In this document: positions 1 through 9,606 of the stretch, in pieces
Layout of the letters: each line of letters begins with the position of its first letter
Numbering within the stretch: position 1 is the first letter of the stretch
Source: Pseudoclavibacter terrae
Lineage (GTDB): Bacteria > Actinomycetota > Actinomycetes > Actinomycetales > Microbacteriaceae
Direction of reading: 5' to 3'
NCBI RefSeq assembly: GCF_008831075.1
Contig: NZ_WBJX01000006.1
Location: forward strand, 186,001-250,000
Length of the DNA: 64,000 nucleotides
Made by a program: the position numbers and the translations under genes
The notes under the pieces: model-generated
What the model was told of the DNA's origin: nothing
Database searches by the model: none
Seen by the model: the letters and a program-made list of their open reading frames with translations, nothing else

Positions 1-1892
1 TCGTCGAGCTGAACCAGCAGATCGACTGGGTGCCGGACAACGTCAAGGACGGCCAGTTCGGCAAGTGGCTCGAGGGAGCCCGCGACTGGTCGATCAGCCG
101 CAACCGCTACTGGGGCAGCCCCATCCCCGTGTGGAAGAGCGACGACCCCAGCCACCCGCGAGTGGATGTCTACGGCTCGCTCGACGACATCGAGCGCGAC
201 TTCGGCGTGCGCCCCACCGACCTGCACCGCCCGTTCATCGACGAGCTCACGAGGCCGAACCCGGACGACCCGACGGGCGCATCCACGATGCGGCGCATCC
301 CCGACGTGCTCGACGTGTGGTTCGACTCGGGGTCCATGCCCTACGCGCAGGTGCACTACCCGTTCGAGAACCGCGACTGGTTCGACTCGCACTCGCCCGC
401 CGACTTCATCGTCGAGTACATCGGGCAGACGCGCGGCTGGTTCTACGTCATGCACGTGCTGTCGACGGCGCTCTTCCACCGCCCCGCCTTCAAGCGCGTC
501 GTGAGCCACGGCATCGTCCTCGGCAACGACGGCCGCAAGATGTCGAAGAGCCTCCGCAACTACCCGGACGTGCAGGAGGTCTTCGACCGCGACGGCTCCG
601 ACGCCATGCGCTGGTTCCTCATGGCGAGCCCCGTGCTGCGCGGCGGCAACCTCATCGTCACCGAGGAGACCATCCGCGAGGGTGTCCGCCAGTTCCTGCT
701 TCCCCTGTGGTCGACGTACTACTTCTTCACGACCTACGCCAACACGGCGGTCGGCTCGACCGAGGCGTACGAGGCCAAGTTCCGCACCGACTCGAGCGAC
801 GTGCTCGACCAGTACATCCTCGCGAAGCTCGGCGTGCTCGTCTCCGAGGTGCAGGCCGACCTCGAGGCGCTCGACTCGACGACCGCGGCCTCGCGCCTGC
901 GCGACTTCGGCGACGTGCTCACCAACTGGTACGTGCGGCGCTCGCGGGACCGCTTCTGGCGAGGCGTGACCGACGACGCCTCGAGCACCGAGGCGTTCGA
1001 CACGCTCTACACGGTGCTCGAGACGCTCACCCGCGTCGCCGCCCCGCTGACGCCGCTCATCTCCGAGACCGTCTGGCGCGGGCTCACGGGCGGCCGCAGC
1101 GTGCACCTCACCGACTGGCCGGACGCCTCCGCCTTCCCCAGCGACCAGACGCTCGTCGACTCGATGGACGCGGTGCGCCGTGTCACGAGCTCCGCCCTGT
1201 CGCTGCGCAAGCAGGCCGGGCGCCGCGTGCGCCTGCCGCTCGCGAGCCTCACCGTCGTCGCCCCGAACACGGACGCGCTCGAGCCGTTCGCCGGCATCCT
1301 GCGCGACGAGCTCAACGTGAAGTCCGTCGAGTTCGAGCAGCTCGTCGACGAGTCTGAGGCCAAGTACGGCATCGACCGGGTCCTGCAGGTCAACGCGCGG
1401 GCCGCTGGTCCGCGCCTGGGCAAGCAGGTGCAGCTCGCGATCAAGGCGTCGAAGTCGGGAGACTGGAGCGAGGTCGACGGCGTCGTCACGGCGGGCGGCC
1501 TGCAGCTCGAGGCCGGTGAGTACGAGGTCAAGCTCGTCACCGCCGGTGAGAGCGAGGACCGCGCCATCACCCTGCTGCCGAGCGGCGGCATCCTCGTGCT
1601 CGACACGAACGTGACCCCCGAGCTCGCCGCCGAGGGCCTCGCCCGCGACGTCGTGCGTGCCGTGCAGGACGCGCGCAAGGAGGCCGGACTCGAGGTCTCC
1701 GACCGCATCCGCCTCACCCTGCGTGCCGACGACGCGTCGGTCGCGGCCATCGAAGCGCACCGTGAGCTCATCGCCGGCGAGACGCTCGCCGTCGAGTTCC
1801 AGGTGGCCGGCGGACTCGCTGTCCCCGCGGACGCCGAGGCGAGCGCCGACACGTATGGTGCACTGGAGATCGACGTGGAGGTAGTGGCGTGA
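1..1892 (+). CDS. ileS: Isoleucyl-tRNA synthetase, C-terminal part (5' end outside window)
   Basis: Cytoplasmic class I aminoacyl-tRNA synthetase that charges tRNA-Ile. The reading frame is open from the first bases of the window, so the true start and the HIGH motif lie upstream; about 630 residues remain. Seen: the RYWGSP segment near base 107, the zinc-free catalytic stretch with [13 protein letters not shown] near base 313, GQTRGWFY near base 424, and the class I signature KMSKS at 538-552. The anticodon-binding domain and a long C-terminal region follow, as in the long eukaryote-like IleS common in actinobacteria. The stop overlaps the folC start by 4 bases (GTGA), so the two are translationally coupled. 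Confidence 0.97.
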   Translation, partial: VELNQQIDWVPDNVKDGQFGKWLEGARDWSISRNRYWGSPIPVWKSDDPSHPRVDVYGSLDDIERDFGVRPTDLHRPFIDELTRPNPDDPTGASTMRRIPDVLDVWFDSGSMPYAQVHYPFENRDWFDSHSPADFIVEYIGQTRGWFYVMHVLSTALFHRPAFKRVVSHGIVLGNDGRKMSKSLRNYPDVQEVFDRDGSDAMRWFLMASPVLRGGNLIVTEETIREGVRQFLLPLWSTYYFFTTYANTAVGSTEAYEAKFRTDSSDVLDQYILAKLGVLVSEVQADLEALDSTTAASRLRDFGDVLTNWYVRRSRDRFWRGVTDDASSTEAFDTLYTVLETLTRVAAPLTPLISETVWRGLTGGRSVHLTDWPDASAFPSDQTLVDSMDAVRRVTSSALSLRKQAGRRVRLPLASLTVVAPNTDALEPFAGILRDELNVKSVEFEQLVDESEAKYGIDRVLQVNARAAGPRLGKQVQLAIKASKSGDWSEVDGVVTAGGLQLEAGEYEVKLVTAGESEDRAITLLPSGGILVLDTNVTPELAAEGLARDVVRAVQDARKEAGLEVSDRIRLTLRADDASVAAIEAHRELIAGETLAVEFQVAGGLAVPADAEASADTYGALEIDVEVVA

Positions 1893-3451
1893 GCGAACGC
1901 GATCAGCAGGATTCCGGCGACTGGGACGACCAGCCCGACGGGAATGAGGGTGTCACGAATTCCGGCGACCTGGAGCTCCGGCCCGAGGACATCGCCGAGA
2001 CGTTCATGCCGGCGGTCTCCGACGATGAGGACGAGGTCCTGACCGAGCGCGAGGAGGACGAGCGCCTCCTGCTCGAAGGAACGGACTGGGCCAGCGAGGG
2101 TGAGCGGGTCTTCGACGAGCTCATGGAGCGCGTGGGGGAGGCGGCTCCCGAGCCGCGCCTGCACGCCACGCGGCGCGCGGTCGAGCTGCTCGGCGACGTG
2201 CACACGGCCTACCCCGTCATCCACCTCACGGGGACCAACGGCAAGAGCTCGACGGCACGCATCATCGAGACGGTGCTGCGCGCCCACGGCCTGCGGACAG
2301 GCCTCCTGACGAGCCCCCACCTCGAGCGCCTCAACGAGCGCATCGCCGTCGACGGCAGCCCCATCAGCGACGAGCGACTCGTCGCGAACTGGGAGGACAT
2401 CACCCCGTTCCTCTCGATCGTGGATGCGGAGCTCGAGGCCGCCGGCGAGCCGCGCCTCACGTTCTTCGAGGCGCTCACCGTGCTGGCCTACGCGTGCTTC
2501 GCGGACGCGCCGGTCGACGTCGCGGTCGTCGAGGTCGGGATGGGCGGCGAGTGGGATTCCACGAACGTCGCCGACGGCGAGGTGGCGGTCTTCACGCCCA
2601 TCGCGCTGGACCACACGCAGCGACTCGGCCGAACCCTCGACGAGATCGCGCGCACGAAGGCGGGCATCATCAAGCCGGCCGCACGTGTCGTCACCGCCGA
2701 GCAGCAGCCCGAGGTGCTCGCCGAGATCACGCGGGCCGCGGGCATCTCCGAGGCCCAGGTCTTCGCCGAGCCCACCGACTTCGCGGTCACCGACAACCAG
2801 CTCGCGGTCGGCGGTCGACTCATCACCGTGCGCGGCATCGTGGGCAGGTACGCGGACCTCCTCCTGCCGCTCGACGGGGAGTACCAGGCCCACAACGCGG
2901 CCGTCGCTCTCGCGGCCGTCGAAGCCTTCTTCGGCGCGAACCGGAGCCTGAACGACGAGCTCGTCGAGGCCGCGTTCGGCGAGGTGACGTCCCCCGGCCG
3001 ACTCGAGCGCATCGGCGTCACGCCCCCCATGCTCATCGACGCCGCCCACAACCCGCACGGCGCGGAGGCGCTCGCGCGAGCGGTGACCGAGTCGTTCGAC
3101 TTCTCGCGGGTCGTCGTGGTCCTCGGCGTGCTCGAGGACAAGGACGCCGCCGGGATCATCCGGGCGTTGCAGCCCATCGCCGAGCGTTTCGTGGTCACGC
3201 AGTCCGACTCGGTGCGTGCCATCGACGCCGAGGCGCTCGGCGACATCGTCCGCGACGTCACGGGCAGCGAACCCGAGGTGCTCGAGCGTGCTGAGGATGC
3301 CATCGAACGCGCCCGCGAGGTCGCTCTCGACCTCCTCGCAGAAGGCGCGGACGAGGGCAAGAACGCGGCGGTTCTCATCACAGGCTCCGTGACGCTCATC
3401 GGCACGGCACTCACCCTGTCGCGCGACGAAGGCTGGGCGCAGGAGTCGTGA
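1889..3451 (+). CDS. folC: Bifunctional folylpolyglutamate synthase / dihydrofolate synthase
   Basis: Mur-ligase-family enzyme that adds glutamate to dihydropteroate and to folates, using ATP. The P-loop reads LTGTNGKSS (about residues 112-120). Further family motifs are the MGGEWDSTN loop, KAGIIKP and DAAHNPHG near the C-terminal domain. At 520 residues it is longer than the usual 430-480, because of an acidic N-terminal extension of about 65 residues that looks disordered. The GTG start overlaps the ileS stop by 4 bases. The stop in turn overlaps the next GTG by 4 bases, making a tight ileS-folC-DUF4233 operon. Confidence 0.95.
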   Translation: MSERDQQDSGDWDDQPDGNEGVTNSGDLELRPEDIAETFMPAVSDDEDEVLTEREEDERLLLEGTDWASEGERVFDELMERVGEAAPEPRLHATRRAVELLGDVHTAYPVIHLTGTNGKSSTARIIETVLRAHGLRTGLLTSPHLERLNERIAVDGSPISDERLVANWEDITPFLSIVDAELEAAGEPRLTFFEALTVLAYACFADAPVDVAVVEVGMGGEWDSTNVADGEVAVFTPIALDHTQRLGRTLDEIARTKAGIIKPAARVVTAEQQPEVLAEITRAAGISEAQVFAEPTDFAVTDNQLAVGGRLITVRGIVGRYADLLLPLDGEYQAHNAAVALAAVEAFFGANRSLNDELVEAAFGEVTSPGRLERIGVTPPMLIDAAHNPHGAEALARAVTESFDFSRVVVVLGVLEDKDAAGIIRALQPIAERFVVTQSDSVRAIDAEALGDIVRDVTGSEPEVLERAEDAIERAREVALDLLAEGADEGKNAAVLITGSVTLIGTALTLSRDEGWAQES

Positions 3452-3897
3452 GTCCGCGGAACCGAACCCGAGTCCCTCGCCAGCGCAGCATCCGCGAGGT
3501 CATCGGCTCCATCTTCCTGGGTTTCGAGCTCTTCGTCGTCTTCTTGGGCACACTCCTCATCTTCGGGATGCGGGTGCTCGACCCCGTCCCTGCATTCGTG
3601 CTCGGGGCGGCCTTCGCCGTGCTCATCCTCGTGACGATCAGATTCCTCCGCCACGAGTGGGGGATCTGGCTCGGATGGGCGGTGCAGGTGCTGCTCGTCG
3701 CCGCCGGCTTCCTCCACCCCGGTATGTTCGTCGTCGGGGCGCTGTTCCTCGCCTCCTGGACGTACTTCATGTGGAAGGGCGGCCAGATCGACCGACAGCG
3801 GGCCCCGATCATCGCCGAGTACAACCGTCGCCTCGCGGCTGGGGAGATCGGCATCGACGGGCAGCCCATCGACCAGACCGACACACCGAGCAGCTGA
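3448..3897 (+). CDS. DUF4233 small membrane protein
   Basis: A 149-residue integral membrane protein of unknown function. After a basic N-terminus (RNRTRVPRQRSIRE) come about four hydrophobic segments: FELFVVFLGTLLIFGMRVL, PAFVLGAAFAVLILVTIRFL, IWLGWAVQVLLVAAGFLHP and FVVGALFLASWTYFMW. The tail is polar. DUF4233 proteins are typically encoded directly after folC in actinobacteria, as here. The GTG start overlaps the folC stop by 4 bases, which argues for coupled expression; a role in folate metabolism is not shown by the sequence. Confidence 0.8.
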   Translation: MSPRNRTRVPRQRSIREVIGSIFLGFELFVVFLGTLLIFGMRVLDPVPAFVLGAAFAVLILVTIRFLRHEWGIWLGWAVQVLLVAAGFLHPGMFVVGALFLASWTYFMWKGGQIDRQRAPIIAEYNRRLAAGEIGIDGQPIDQTDTPSS

Positions 3898-3959
3898 CGC
3901 AGGCTCACATCCACCGACCCGGCCCTCAGGGGCAGACCACCACGACCAATGGAGGAATC

Positions 3960-4382
3960 ATGGCAACCATCGAAGAGACGCTTGTGCTCGTCAAGCCGGA
4001 CGGCGTGCAGCGCGGCCTCACGGGCGAAGTGCTCCGCCGCATCGAGACGAAGGGCTACTCGCTCGTCGACATCCGCCTCGTGCACGCCGACCGCGCCATC
4101 CTGTCCGCGCACTACGCGGAGCACGAGGGCAAGCCGTTCTACGAGGGGCTCCTCGAGTTTATGCAGTCGGGACCGACCGTCGCCATCCGCGTCGCGGGCC
4201 ACCGCGTCATCGAGGGCTTCCGCTCGCTGGCAGGCACCACCGACCCCACGACGGCCGCACCCGGCACGATTCGCGGCGACCTCGGCCGCGACTGGGACGC
4301 GGGCGTCCTGCTGAACATCGTCCACGGGTCCGACTCCGTCGAGTCGGCACAGCGCGAGCTCGGCATCTGGTTCGCGGCCTGA
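3960..4382 (+). CDS. ndk: Nucleoside diphosphate kinase
   Basis: Transfers the gamma-phosphate between nucleoside triphosphates and diphosphates through a phosphohistidine. The 140-residue length is normal for the family. Seen: the opening ETLVLVKPDGVQRG, the R-G-D-L-G loop, and the active-site histidine in NIVHGSDS with the following SAQREL. The ATG at 3960 is preceded by a good ribosome-binding site (AATGGAGGA). The longer upstream frame is rejected because it overlaps the DUF4233 gene and adds arginine-rich shadow sequence. Confidence 0.96.
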   Translation: MATIEETLVLVKPDGVQRGLTGEVLRRIETKGYSLVDIRLVHADRAILSAHYAEHEGKPFYEGLLEFMQSGPTVAIRVAGHRVIEGFRSLAGTTDPTTAAPGTIRGDLGRDWDAGVLLNIVHGSDSVESAQRELGIWFAA

Positions 4383-4471
4383 CCGACTCGGGCTGCAGGG
4401 CGGCGGAGTCGTAGGCTTCGCAGTACGCGGACCGGCAGGTCCGACACGAGTGATTCGGGGGCGAGGCACGG

Positions 4472-5737
4472 ATGAAGGCTGGGCGAGGATCGTCGGCGAC
4501 GGCACACGGTGAGCGGCTCGATGAGCTGGCCGCGGCGTGGCGCGTCGCGTTGCGCGACGAGCTGCCGGCCGCGGTGCGCCTCCGCCAGGAGCTGCACGCG
4601 AACCCCAGGCTCTCCGGTGACGAGAACGAGACCGCCGCTCGTCTCGAGAGCGAGCTCGGCGACCGGGTCGCGATGCATCGCATCGCCGACTCGGGCCGCA
4701 TCGGGCGACTCGGCCCGAGCGCGGGGGGAGCGGTGGGAGTCCGGGCGGAGTTGGACGCGCTGCCCCTGACCGAGCTCACCGGAGTCCCGTTCGCCTCGGC
4801 CAACGGGGCGATGCACGCGTGCGGTCATGACGTCCATCAGGCCGCGCTGGTCGCGTTCATCCGCGCCGCCGACCACCTGGAGCTGCCCGTCGGTCTGGTG
4901 CCGATCCTCCAACCGCGGGAGGAGACCTATCCGTCCGGTGCGCATCAGATCGTCCAGGAGGGCGGTCTCGAGCGGTTCCAGGTCGAGCACGTCATCGGCG
5001 CACACGTGCACCCGGGCGTCCCGCGAGGTGCCATCGCGATCGGCGGCGGCTACATCAACGCGGCCGCTGACGAGATCGAGATCTCACTCCAGGGGCGCGG
5101 CGGCCATGGTGCGTACCCGCACCAGGCAGCCGATCCCGTCGCGGCGATCGCCCAGATCGCCCTCGGCCTGCCCGAGGTGGTCCGTCGCACCATCTCCCCG
5201 ATGAACCCCGCAGTGATCAGCGTCGGCACGCTGAGCGCGGGGGAGGGGGCGGCGAACGTGCTGCCCTCGAGCGCGCGGCTGCTCGCGTCCATGCGCACCA
5301 CCGCCCCCAGAGACCGCGAGCTGCTCTTCGCGGCCGTGCAGCATCTCGCGGTGCGCACGGCGGAGGCCTACGGGACGGAGGCTGTGGTCCATATGCACCA
5401 GAACATGCCGGTGCTCATCAACGACTCCCACCTGGCCTCCGATGCCGACGACTGGCTCGCGCGGCTCGGCGTCGACGGCGCCGAGCCCATGCGCTCGCTC
5501 GGCGGCGACGACTTCTCGTACTACTGCGACGAGGTGCCGTCGATCATGTGCTTCGCCGGCGTCGAGACGGCTGGGCTTCCCGGTCCGGATGGCGCCTACG
5601 CCCCGACGCTGCACCACCCGCGGTTCCTGCCGACGGAAGACGCGGTGGGGCTCGTGGCCAGTGCCTTCCTCGCCGGATACTGCGCGGCCGCCGAGCGCAT
5701 CCTCGGCATCGCCCACCACAGGCGCGCCCTTCCCTGA
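4472..5737 (+). CDS. M20-family amidohydrolase (aminoacylase / N-acyl amino acid hydrolase type)
   Basis: A 421-residue metal-dependent hydrolase of the M20/aminoacylase family, probably cleaving an N-acyl or amide bond of an amino-acid derivative in the cytoplasm. Seen in order: LRQELHANPRLS (N-terminal family signature), a metal-binding HACGHDVHQAAL, an acidic pair in PREETYP, a dimerisation-domain segment GRGGHGAYPHQAADP, and the C-terminal HHPRFLPTEDA. No signal peptide is present. The specific substrate cannot be told. It stands alone, with 89 bp after ndk and 287 bp before rne. Several in-frame starts are possible near 4472. Confidence 0.85.
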   Translation: MKAGRGSSATAHGERLDELAAAWRVALRDELPAAVRLRQELHANPRLSGDENETAARLESELGDRVAMHRIADSGRIGRLGPSAGGAVGVRAELDALPLTELTGVPFASANGAMHACGHDVHQAALVAFIRAADHLELPVGLVPILQPREETYPSGAHQIVQEGGLERFQVEHVIGAHVHPGVPRGAIAIGGGYINAAADEIEISLQGRGGHGAYPHQAADPVAAIAQIALGLPEVVRRTISPMNPAVISVGTLSAGEGAANVLPSSARLLASMRTTAPRDRELLFAAVQHLAVRTAEAYGTEAVVHMHQNMPVLINDSHLASDADDWLARLGVDGAEPMRSLGGDDFSYYCDEVPSIMCFAGVETAGLPGPDGAYAPTLHHPRFLPTEDAVGLVASAFLAGYCAAAERILGIAHHRRALP

Positions 5738-6024
5738 CGATCGGCCCACAGCCGAATCAGGGCCCGGGAGCGTCGGCCGTGCGATACTGGGATCGTCGAC
5801 CGGGCAGAGTCCCACGGCACCCGAAGTTTTTCAGGCACGCGCCACGAGCAGAGCAACGCTCCGTCGCACGCGCCGCAGGCAGGATCGCCGCAACCGCGGC
5901 ACAGCACGAACAACATTTCCGCCGAACGGGCGGAGACCATTTTCGATGAGGATGCGTGGCATCCTCATCGCCCGGAGGGGTGGGCGCACGCTTTGCGCCA
6001 CGCCGGAGTAGGAGCACACCAGAA
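5738..6024. other. rne upstream region / probable long leader
   Basis: A 287-bp gap with no convincing gene. A GATACT hexamer at 5783-5788 could be a -10 box, which would give a leader of roughly 230 nt, but no good -35 was found. A Shine-Dalgarno-like AGGAG lies about 11 nt before the chosen rne ATG. RNase E messages in other bacteria are autoregulated through long leaders; whether that applies here is not shown by the sequence. Confidence 0.35.
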
Positions 6025-8697
6025 ATGGTGACCACAAACGAATCAGACCAGAACACCAACACGGAGTCGGCGAGCGCCCAGGAGCAGCTCGACGCGGAAC
6101 TCCGCCAGGAGTCCGCGCAGGCGGTTGCAGAGGAGACCGAGGAACAGGGTTCCGGGGAAGACGCGACGTCGCCCATCCCTGCCGTCATCTCGTCGACGAC
6201 GCTGTTCTTCCTGCAGCCCGATCTGCCGCCGGTCCTGGAGCGCGCACCGCGCGAGGACCGCAGCCGGTCGCGACGCCAGGACGACGAGCCGTACGAGCGT
6301 TCGGAGCGCAGCGACCGCGCCGACCGCTACGACCGCCAGGAGTCGACCGACCGCTCCGACCGCGGAGAGCGCTCTGAGCGTGGAGACCGCTCAGACCGTG
6401 GAGACCGCTCACGCGATTCCTCCCGTGACGACCGCAGGCAGGCATCCGCCGAGCGCTCCCAGTCGACGACTCGCCGCCGTCAGCCTCGTGAGGAGCAGCA
6501 GGCCGAAGAGCCGGTGCTCATCACGGAGCCGCAGAAGATCAAGGGCTCTACTCGTCTCGAGGCGAAGCGCCAGCGACGCCGCGAGGGTCGCGAGAGCGGT
6601 CGCCGTCGCCAGGTCGTCACCGAATCCGAGTTCCTCGCCCGGCGCGAGTCCGTCGACCGCGTCATGCTCGTCCGTGCGAAGGACGACCGCGTGCAGATCG
6701 GCGTGCTCGAGGACAAGGTCCTCGTCGAGCACTACGTCGCCCGCTCGCAGGAGTCGTCCCTCATCGGGAACGTCTACCTCGGCCGCGTTCAGAACGTGCT
6801 GCCGAGCATGGAAGCCGCCTTCATCGACATCGGTCGCGGACGCAACGCCGTCCTCTACTCCGGCGAGGTCGACTGGGCCGCCGCAGAGGTCGGTGGCAAG
6901 TCGCGTCGCATCGAGAACGCCCTCAAGCCCGGCGACCGCGTGCTCGTCCAGGTCACGAAGGACCCGATCGGCCACAAGGGTGCGCGCCTCACGAGCCAGG
7001 TCTCGCTTCCCGGCCGCTACCTCGTCTACGTCCCCGGCAACTCGATGAACGGCATCTCACGCAAGCTGCCGGACACCGAGCGCGCTCGCCTCAAGAAGAT
7101 CCTGAAGGAGACCCTGCCGGCAGGCGTCGGCGTCATCGTGCGCACGGCCGCCGAGGGAGCGACTCAGGACCAGCTCGAGCGCGACGTCAACCGACTCACG
7201 GCGCAGTGGGCCGACATCTCCTCCCGCATCGAGGCCGGCCCGGCTCCTGCGCTCCTGCACTCCGAGCCCGACCTGCTCATCAAGATCATCCGCGATGTCT
7301 TCAACGAGGACTTCCAGAAGATCGTGATCCAGGGCAGCGACGAGCTCGAGACCATCACGACCTACCTGCGCCAGGTGGCCCCTGACCTCGTCGATCGCGT
7401 CGAGGCATTCCAGGGCGGCGACGTCTTCGCCGAGTACCGCGCCACGGAGCACATCGAGAAGGCCCTCGACCGCAAGGTCTGGCTGCCCTCCGGTGGATCG
7501 CTGGTCATCGACCGCACTGAAGCCATGACGGTCGTCGACGTCAACACGGGGAAGTTCGTCGGGTCCGGCGGCAACCTCGAGGAGACGGTCACGAAGAACA
7601 ACCTCGAGGCCGCCGAAGAGGTGGTGCGTCAGCTGCGTCTCCGTGACATCGGCGGCATCATCGTCGTCGACTTCATCGACATGGTGCTCGAATCGAACCG
7701 CGACCTCGTCATGCGTCGCCTCATCGAGTGCCTCAGCCGCGACCGGACCAAGCACCAGGTCGCCGAGGTCACGAGCCTCGGTCTGGTGCAGATGACCCGC
7801 AAGAAGCTGGGCCTCGGCCTGCTCGAGACGTTCAGCGAGCCGTGCGAGTCCTGCGCGGGTCGCGGTGTCATCGTGTTCCACGACCCGGTGCTGAAGCACC
7901 GCGGTGGCGCTCCTGACAGTGCCGCCAACAGCAAGAACGGCCGCAAGGGCCGCGGAGGCGGACAGCAGCGCGAGCAGCAGGGGCCTCGGGCGGTCGCAGC
8001 TCCGGCGGCGCCGTCGACGTCCACGCACGGCATCACGGACGAGCTCCGTGGGGCCCTCTCCAAGATCGCCGCGTCCACCATCAACGGTCAGAAGCCGGGT
8101 GAGCACGGCGAGGAGCAGGCCGCGGAATCGCAGTCGCAGCAGGGTGCCCAGGCTCCGGTGGCCGACGAGCGGGGTGACGAGCAGGCTGCCCAGCCGAGTG
8201 AGTCTCGTCGCTCGCGTCGCGGACGCAGGCGTGCCAAGACGGACGCCCAGGCGCCCGCATCGACGCACGACCAGGCGCCGGAGGCGGCAGCTGGCGACGC
8301 GGCGTCGGTCGACCGCAACGAGGCACAGCAGTCCGACAGCGACGACCGCAAGGCTCGCGCCAGTGAGAACCTCTTCGACTTCGACTCGGCCAAGAGCGCC
8401 GAGCCGGCCCAGACCACGCGCGAGGCCGACCCGGCAGCGCTGCGCGAACTCGACTCGCTGCTGGATGCGCTGGTCGCCCCCGAGGGTGAACAGCAGCAGC
8501 CCGCAGCGAGCGAAACGACCGGGGCCCCAGCCGCGGTCGAGGTGACGACACCCGCCGCCGCCCCTGAGGAGTCTCAGGACGCGTCGGTGACGTCGGCACC
8601 TGAGGCAGTCCAGCCGGTCACGGCTGAACCGCCGAAGGGTGCTTCGGGGCGTCCGCGACGCCGCCGCATCACGACGCCGCCGCTCTCCGCCGAATAG
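6025..8697 (+). CDS. rne: Ribonuclease E/G
   Basis: Single-strand endoribonuclease for mRNA decay and rRNA/tRNA processing. The 890-residue protein has the actinobacterial plan: a disordered N-terminal extension, a central catalytic core and a disordered C-terminal tail. Residues about 87-135 are an Arg/Asp/Ser/Glu-rich low-complexity run with short tandem repeats (SDRGE, SERGD, SDRGD). The S1 domain starts near residue 245 (GNVYLGRVQNVLPS). Catalytic acidic motifs are VVDVNTG (about 502) and VVDFIDM (about 547), and the zinc-link CESCAGRG is near 606. The ATG at 6025 is chosen over an upstream in-frame start at 5956 because of the AGGAG before it and the dull upstream sequence. Confidence 0.93.
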   Translation: MVTTNESDQNTNTESASAQEQLDAELRQESAQAVAEETEEQGSGEDATSPIPAVISSTTLFFLQPDLPPVLERAPREDRSRSRRQDDEPYERSERSDRADRYDRQESTDRSDRGERSERGDRSDRGDRSRDSSRDDRRQASAERSQSTTRRRQPREEQQAEEPVLITEPQKIKGSTRLEAKRQRRREGRESGRRRQVVTESEFLARRESVDRVMLVRAKDDRVQIGVLEDKVLVEHYVARSQESSLIGNVYLGRVQNVLPSMEAAFIDIGRGRNAVLYSGEVDWAAAEVGGKSRRIENALKPGDRVLVQVTKDPIGHKGARLTSQVSLPGRYLVYVPGNSMNGISRKLPDTERARLKKILKETLPAGVGVIVRTAAEGATQDQLERDVNRLTAQWADISSRIEAGPAPALLHSEPDLLIKIIRDVFNEDFQKIVIQGSDELETITTYLRQVAPDLVDRVEAFQGGDVFAEYRATEHIEKALDRKVWLPSGGSLVIDRTEAMTVVDVNTGKFVGSGGNLEETVTKNNLEAAEEVVRQLRLRDIGGIIVVDFIDMVLESNRDLVMRRLIECLSRDRTKHQVAEVTSLGLVQMTRKKLGLGLLETFSEPCESCAGRGVIVFHDPVLKHRGGAPDSAANSKNGRKGRGGGQQREQQGPRAVAAPAAPSTSTHGITDELRGALSKIAASTINGQKPGEHGEEQAAESQSQQGAQAPVADERGDEQAAQPSESRRSRRGRRRAKTDAQAPASTHDQAPEAAAGDAASVDRNEAQQSDSDDRKARASENLFDFDSAKSAEPAQTTREADPAALRELDSLLDALVAPEGEQQQPAASETTGAPAAVEVTTPAAAPEESQDASVTSAPEAVQPVTAEPPKGASGRPRRRRITTPPLSAE

Positions 8698-8717
8698 GCG
8701 GTCAGAGCAGGGCGGCC

Positions 8718-8733
8718 GGGCGCGAGAGCGCCC
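8718..8733 (+). terminator. Short GC hairpin after rne
   Basis: GGGCGC and GCGCCC form a 6-bp stem with a GAGA loop 20 nt after the rne stop. There is no T-run, so it is only a possible weak or factor-assisted terminator or an RNA 3'-end stabiliser. Confidence 0.35.
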
Positions 8734-8748
8734 ACCGGGTGGGTGCGC

Positions 8749-8777
8749 TTGCGCGTACCGACCCTGCCGGGTAAAGT
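8749..8777 (+). promoter_or_regulatory. Predicted promoter of rplU-rpmA
   Basis: TTGCGC (8749-8754) and TAAAGT (8772-8777) are separated by exactly 17 bp, the optimal spacing for housekeeping sigma factors. This would start the L21/L27 message with a leader of about 135 nt before the rplU GTG. The leader has short self-complementary stretches but no structure that could be matched to a known ribosomal-protein leader by eye. Confidence 0.55.
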
Positions 8778-8919
8778 GGTTCGCTGTTGCACGTTTGCAT
8801 TCGTGCTGGCATTCCCTCGCCCGGTAGCAGGGCAGAGTCAGCTCGCCGCAGCGAGCAGGGCTTCCAGAGTTTGAACACACAGCGTCCGACCTTGTCGGGC
8901 TCGGAGAAAAGGTACTGAA

Positions 8920-9228
8920 GTGGTATTCGCAGTTGTGCGCGCCGGTGGACGGCAGGAGAAGGTAGAGGTGGGCACTGTGCTCACCACGAACCGTGTTGTT
9001 GCCGACAAGAAGGGCAACGTCACGCTTCCGGCTGTGCTGCTCGTCGACGGTGAGACCATCACGAGTGACGCAGAGAAGCTCGCTAAGGTCACGGTGACTG
9101 CCGAGGTCCTGAACGACCTCCGTGGCCCGAAGATCGTCATCCAGAAGTACAAGAACAAGACCGGTTACAAGAAGCGTCAGGGCCACCGTCAGGAGCTCAC
9201 GCGCATCAAGATCACCGACATCAAGTAA
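8920..9228 (+). CDS. rplU: 50S ribosomal protein L21
   Basis: Component of the large ribosomal subunit that binds 23S rRNA. Its 102-residue length is normal. Recognised by the opening [17 protein letters not shown] and by the C-terminal basic segment [14 protein letters not shown], the L21 signature. It starts with GTG, 10 nt after a GGAGAAAAGG-type purine run. rpmA follows after 18 bp in the conserved rplU-rpmA-obg order. Confidence 0.98.
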   Translation: MVFAVVRAGGRQEKVEVGTVLTTNRVVADKKGNVTLPAVLLVDGETITSDAEKLAKVTVTAEVLNDLRGPKIVIQKYKNKTGYKKRQGHRQELTRIKITDIK

Positions 9229-9246
9229 GTCGAGGAGCAGACTTCA

Positions 9247-9501
9247 ATGGCACACAAAAAGGGAGCGAGCTCGACTCGCAACGGCCGTGACTCGAACGCT
9301 CAGCGCCTCGGCGTGAAGCGCTTCGCGGGCCAGACCGTCAGCGCGGGCGAGATCCTCGTCCGTCAGCGCGGCACGCACTTCCACCCCGGCGCCCTCGTGG
9401 GCCGCGGTGGCGACGACACGCTGTTCGCCCTCTCGGCAGGCATCGTCGAGTTCGGTGCGAAGGGCCGCCGCAAGGTGGTCAACATCGTCGCTGGCGAATA
9501 G
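9247..9501 (+). CDS. rpmA: 50S ribosomal protein L27
   Basis: Large-subunit protein near the peptidyl transferase centre. The 84 residues begin [17 protein letters not shown] and contain GDDTLFAL and the basic tail; there is no N-terminal propeptide of the kind cleaved in Firmicutes. It has a purine-rich ribosome-binding site (GTCGAGGAG). A strong intrinsic terminator lies 36 bp downstream, separating it from obg. Confidence 0.98.
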   Translation: MAHKKGASSTRNGRDSNAQRLGVKRFAGQTVSAGEILVRQRGTHFHPGALVGRGGDDTLFALSAGIVEFGAKGRRKVVNIVAGE

Positions 9502-9536
9502 CAGCAAGCACAGTCCCTGAATTCAGGGCGGTGTCA

Positions 9537-9577
9537 GGATGAGGGGCGGGCCACGGTCCGCCCCTCATCCGTCTTTT
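9537..9577 (+). terminator. Intrinsic terminator after rpmA
   Basis: GGATGAGGGGCGG (9537-9549) pairs perfectly with CCGCCCCTCATCC (9558-9570), 13 bp with an 8-nt loop, followed by GTCTTTTC. A separate 14-bp perfect palindrome, CCCTGAATTCAGGG, lies just upstream at 9515-9528. Confidence 0.9.
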
Positions 9578-9606
9578 CAGGACCAATCGTTCTACAGGAG
9601 CTCTTC

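Noticed and set aside
1007-3058. 683-codon minus-strand frame over ileS/folC
   Set aside because: Shadow; composition and lack of motifs argue against a gene.
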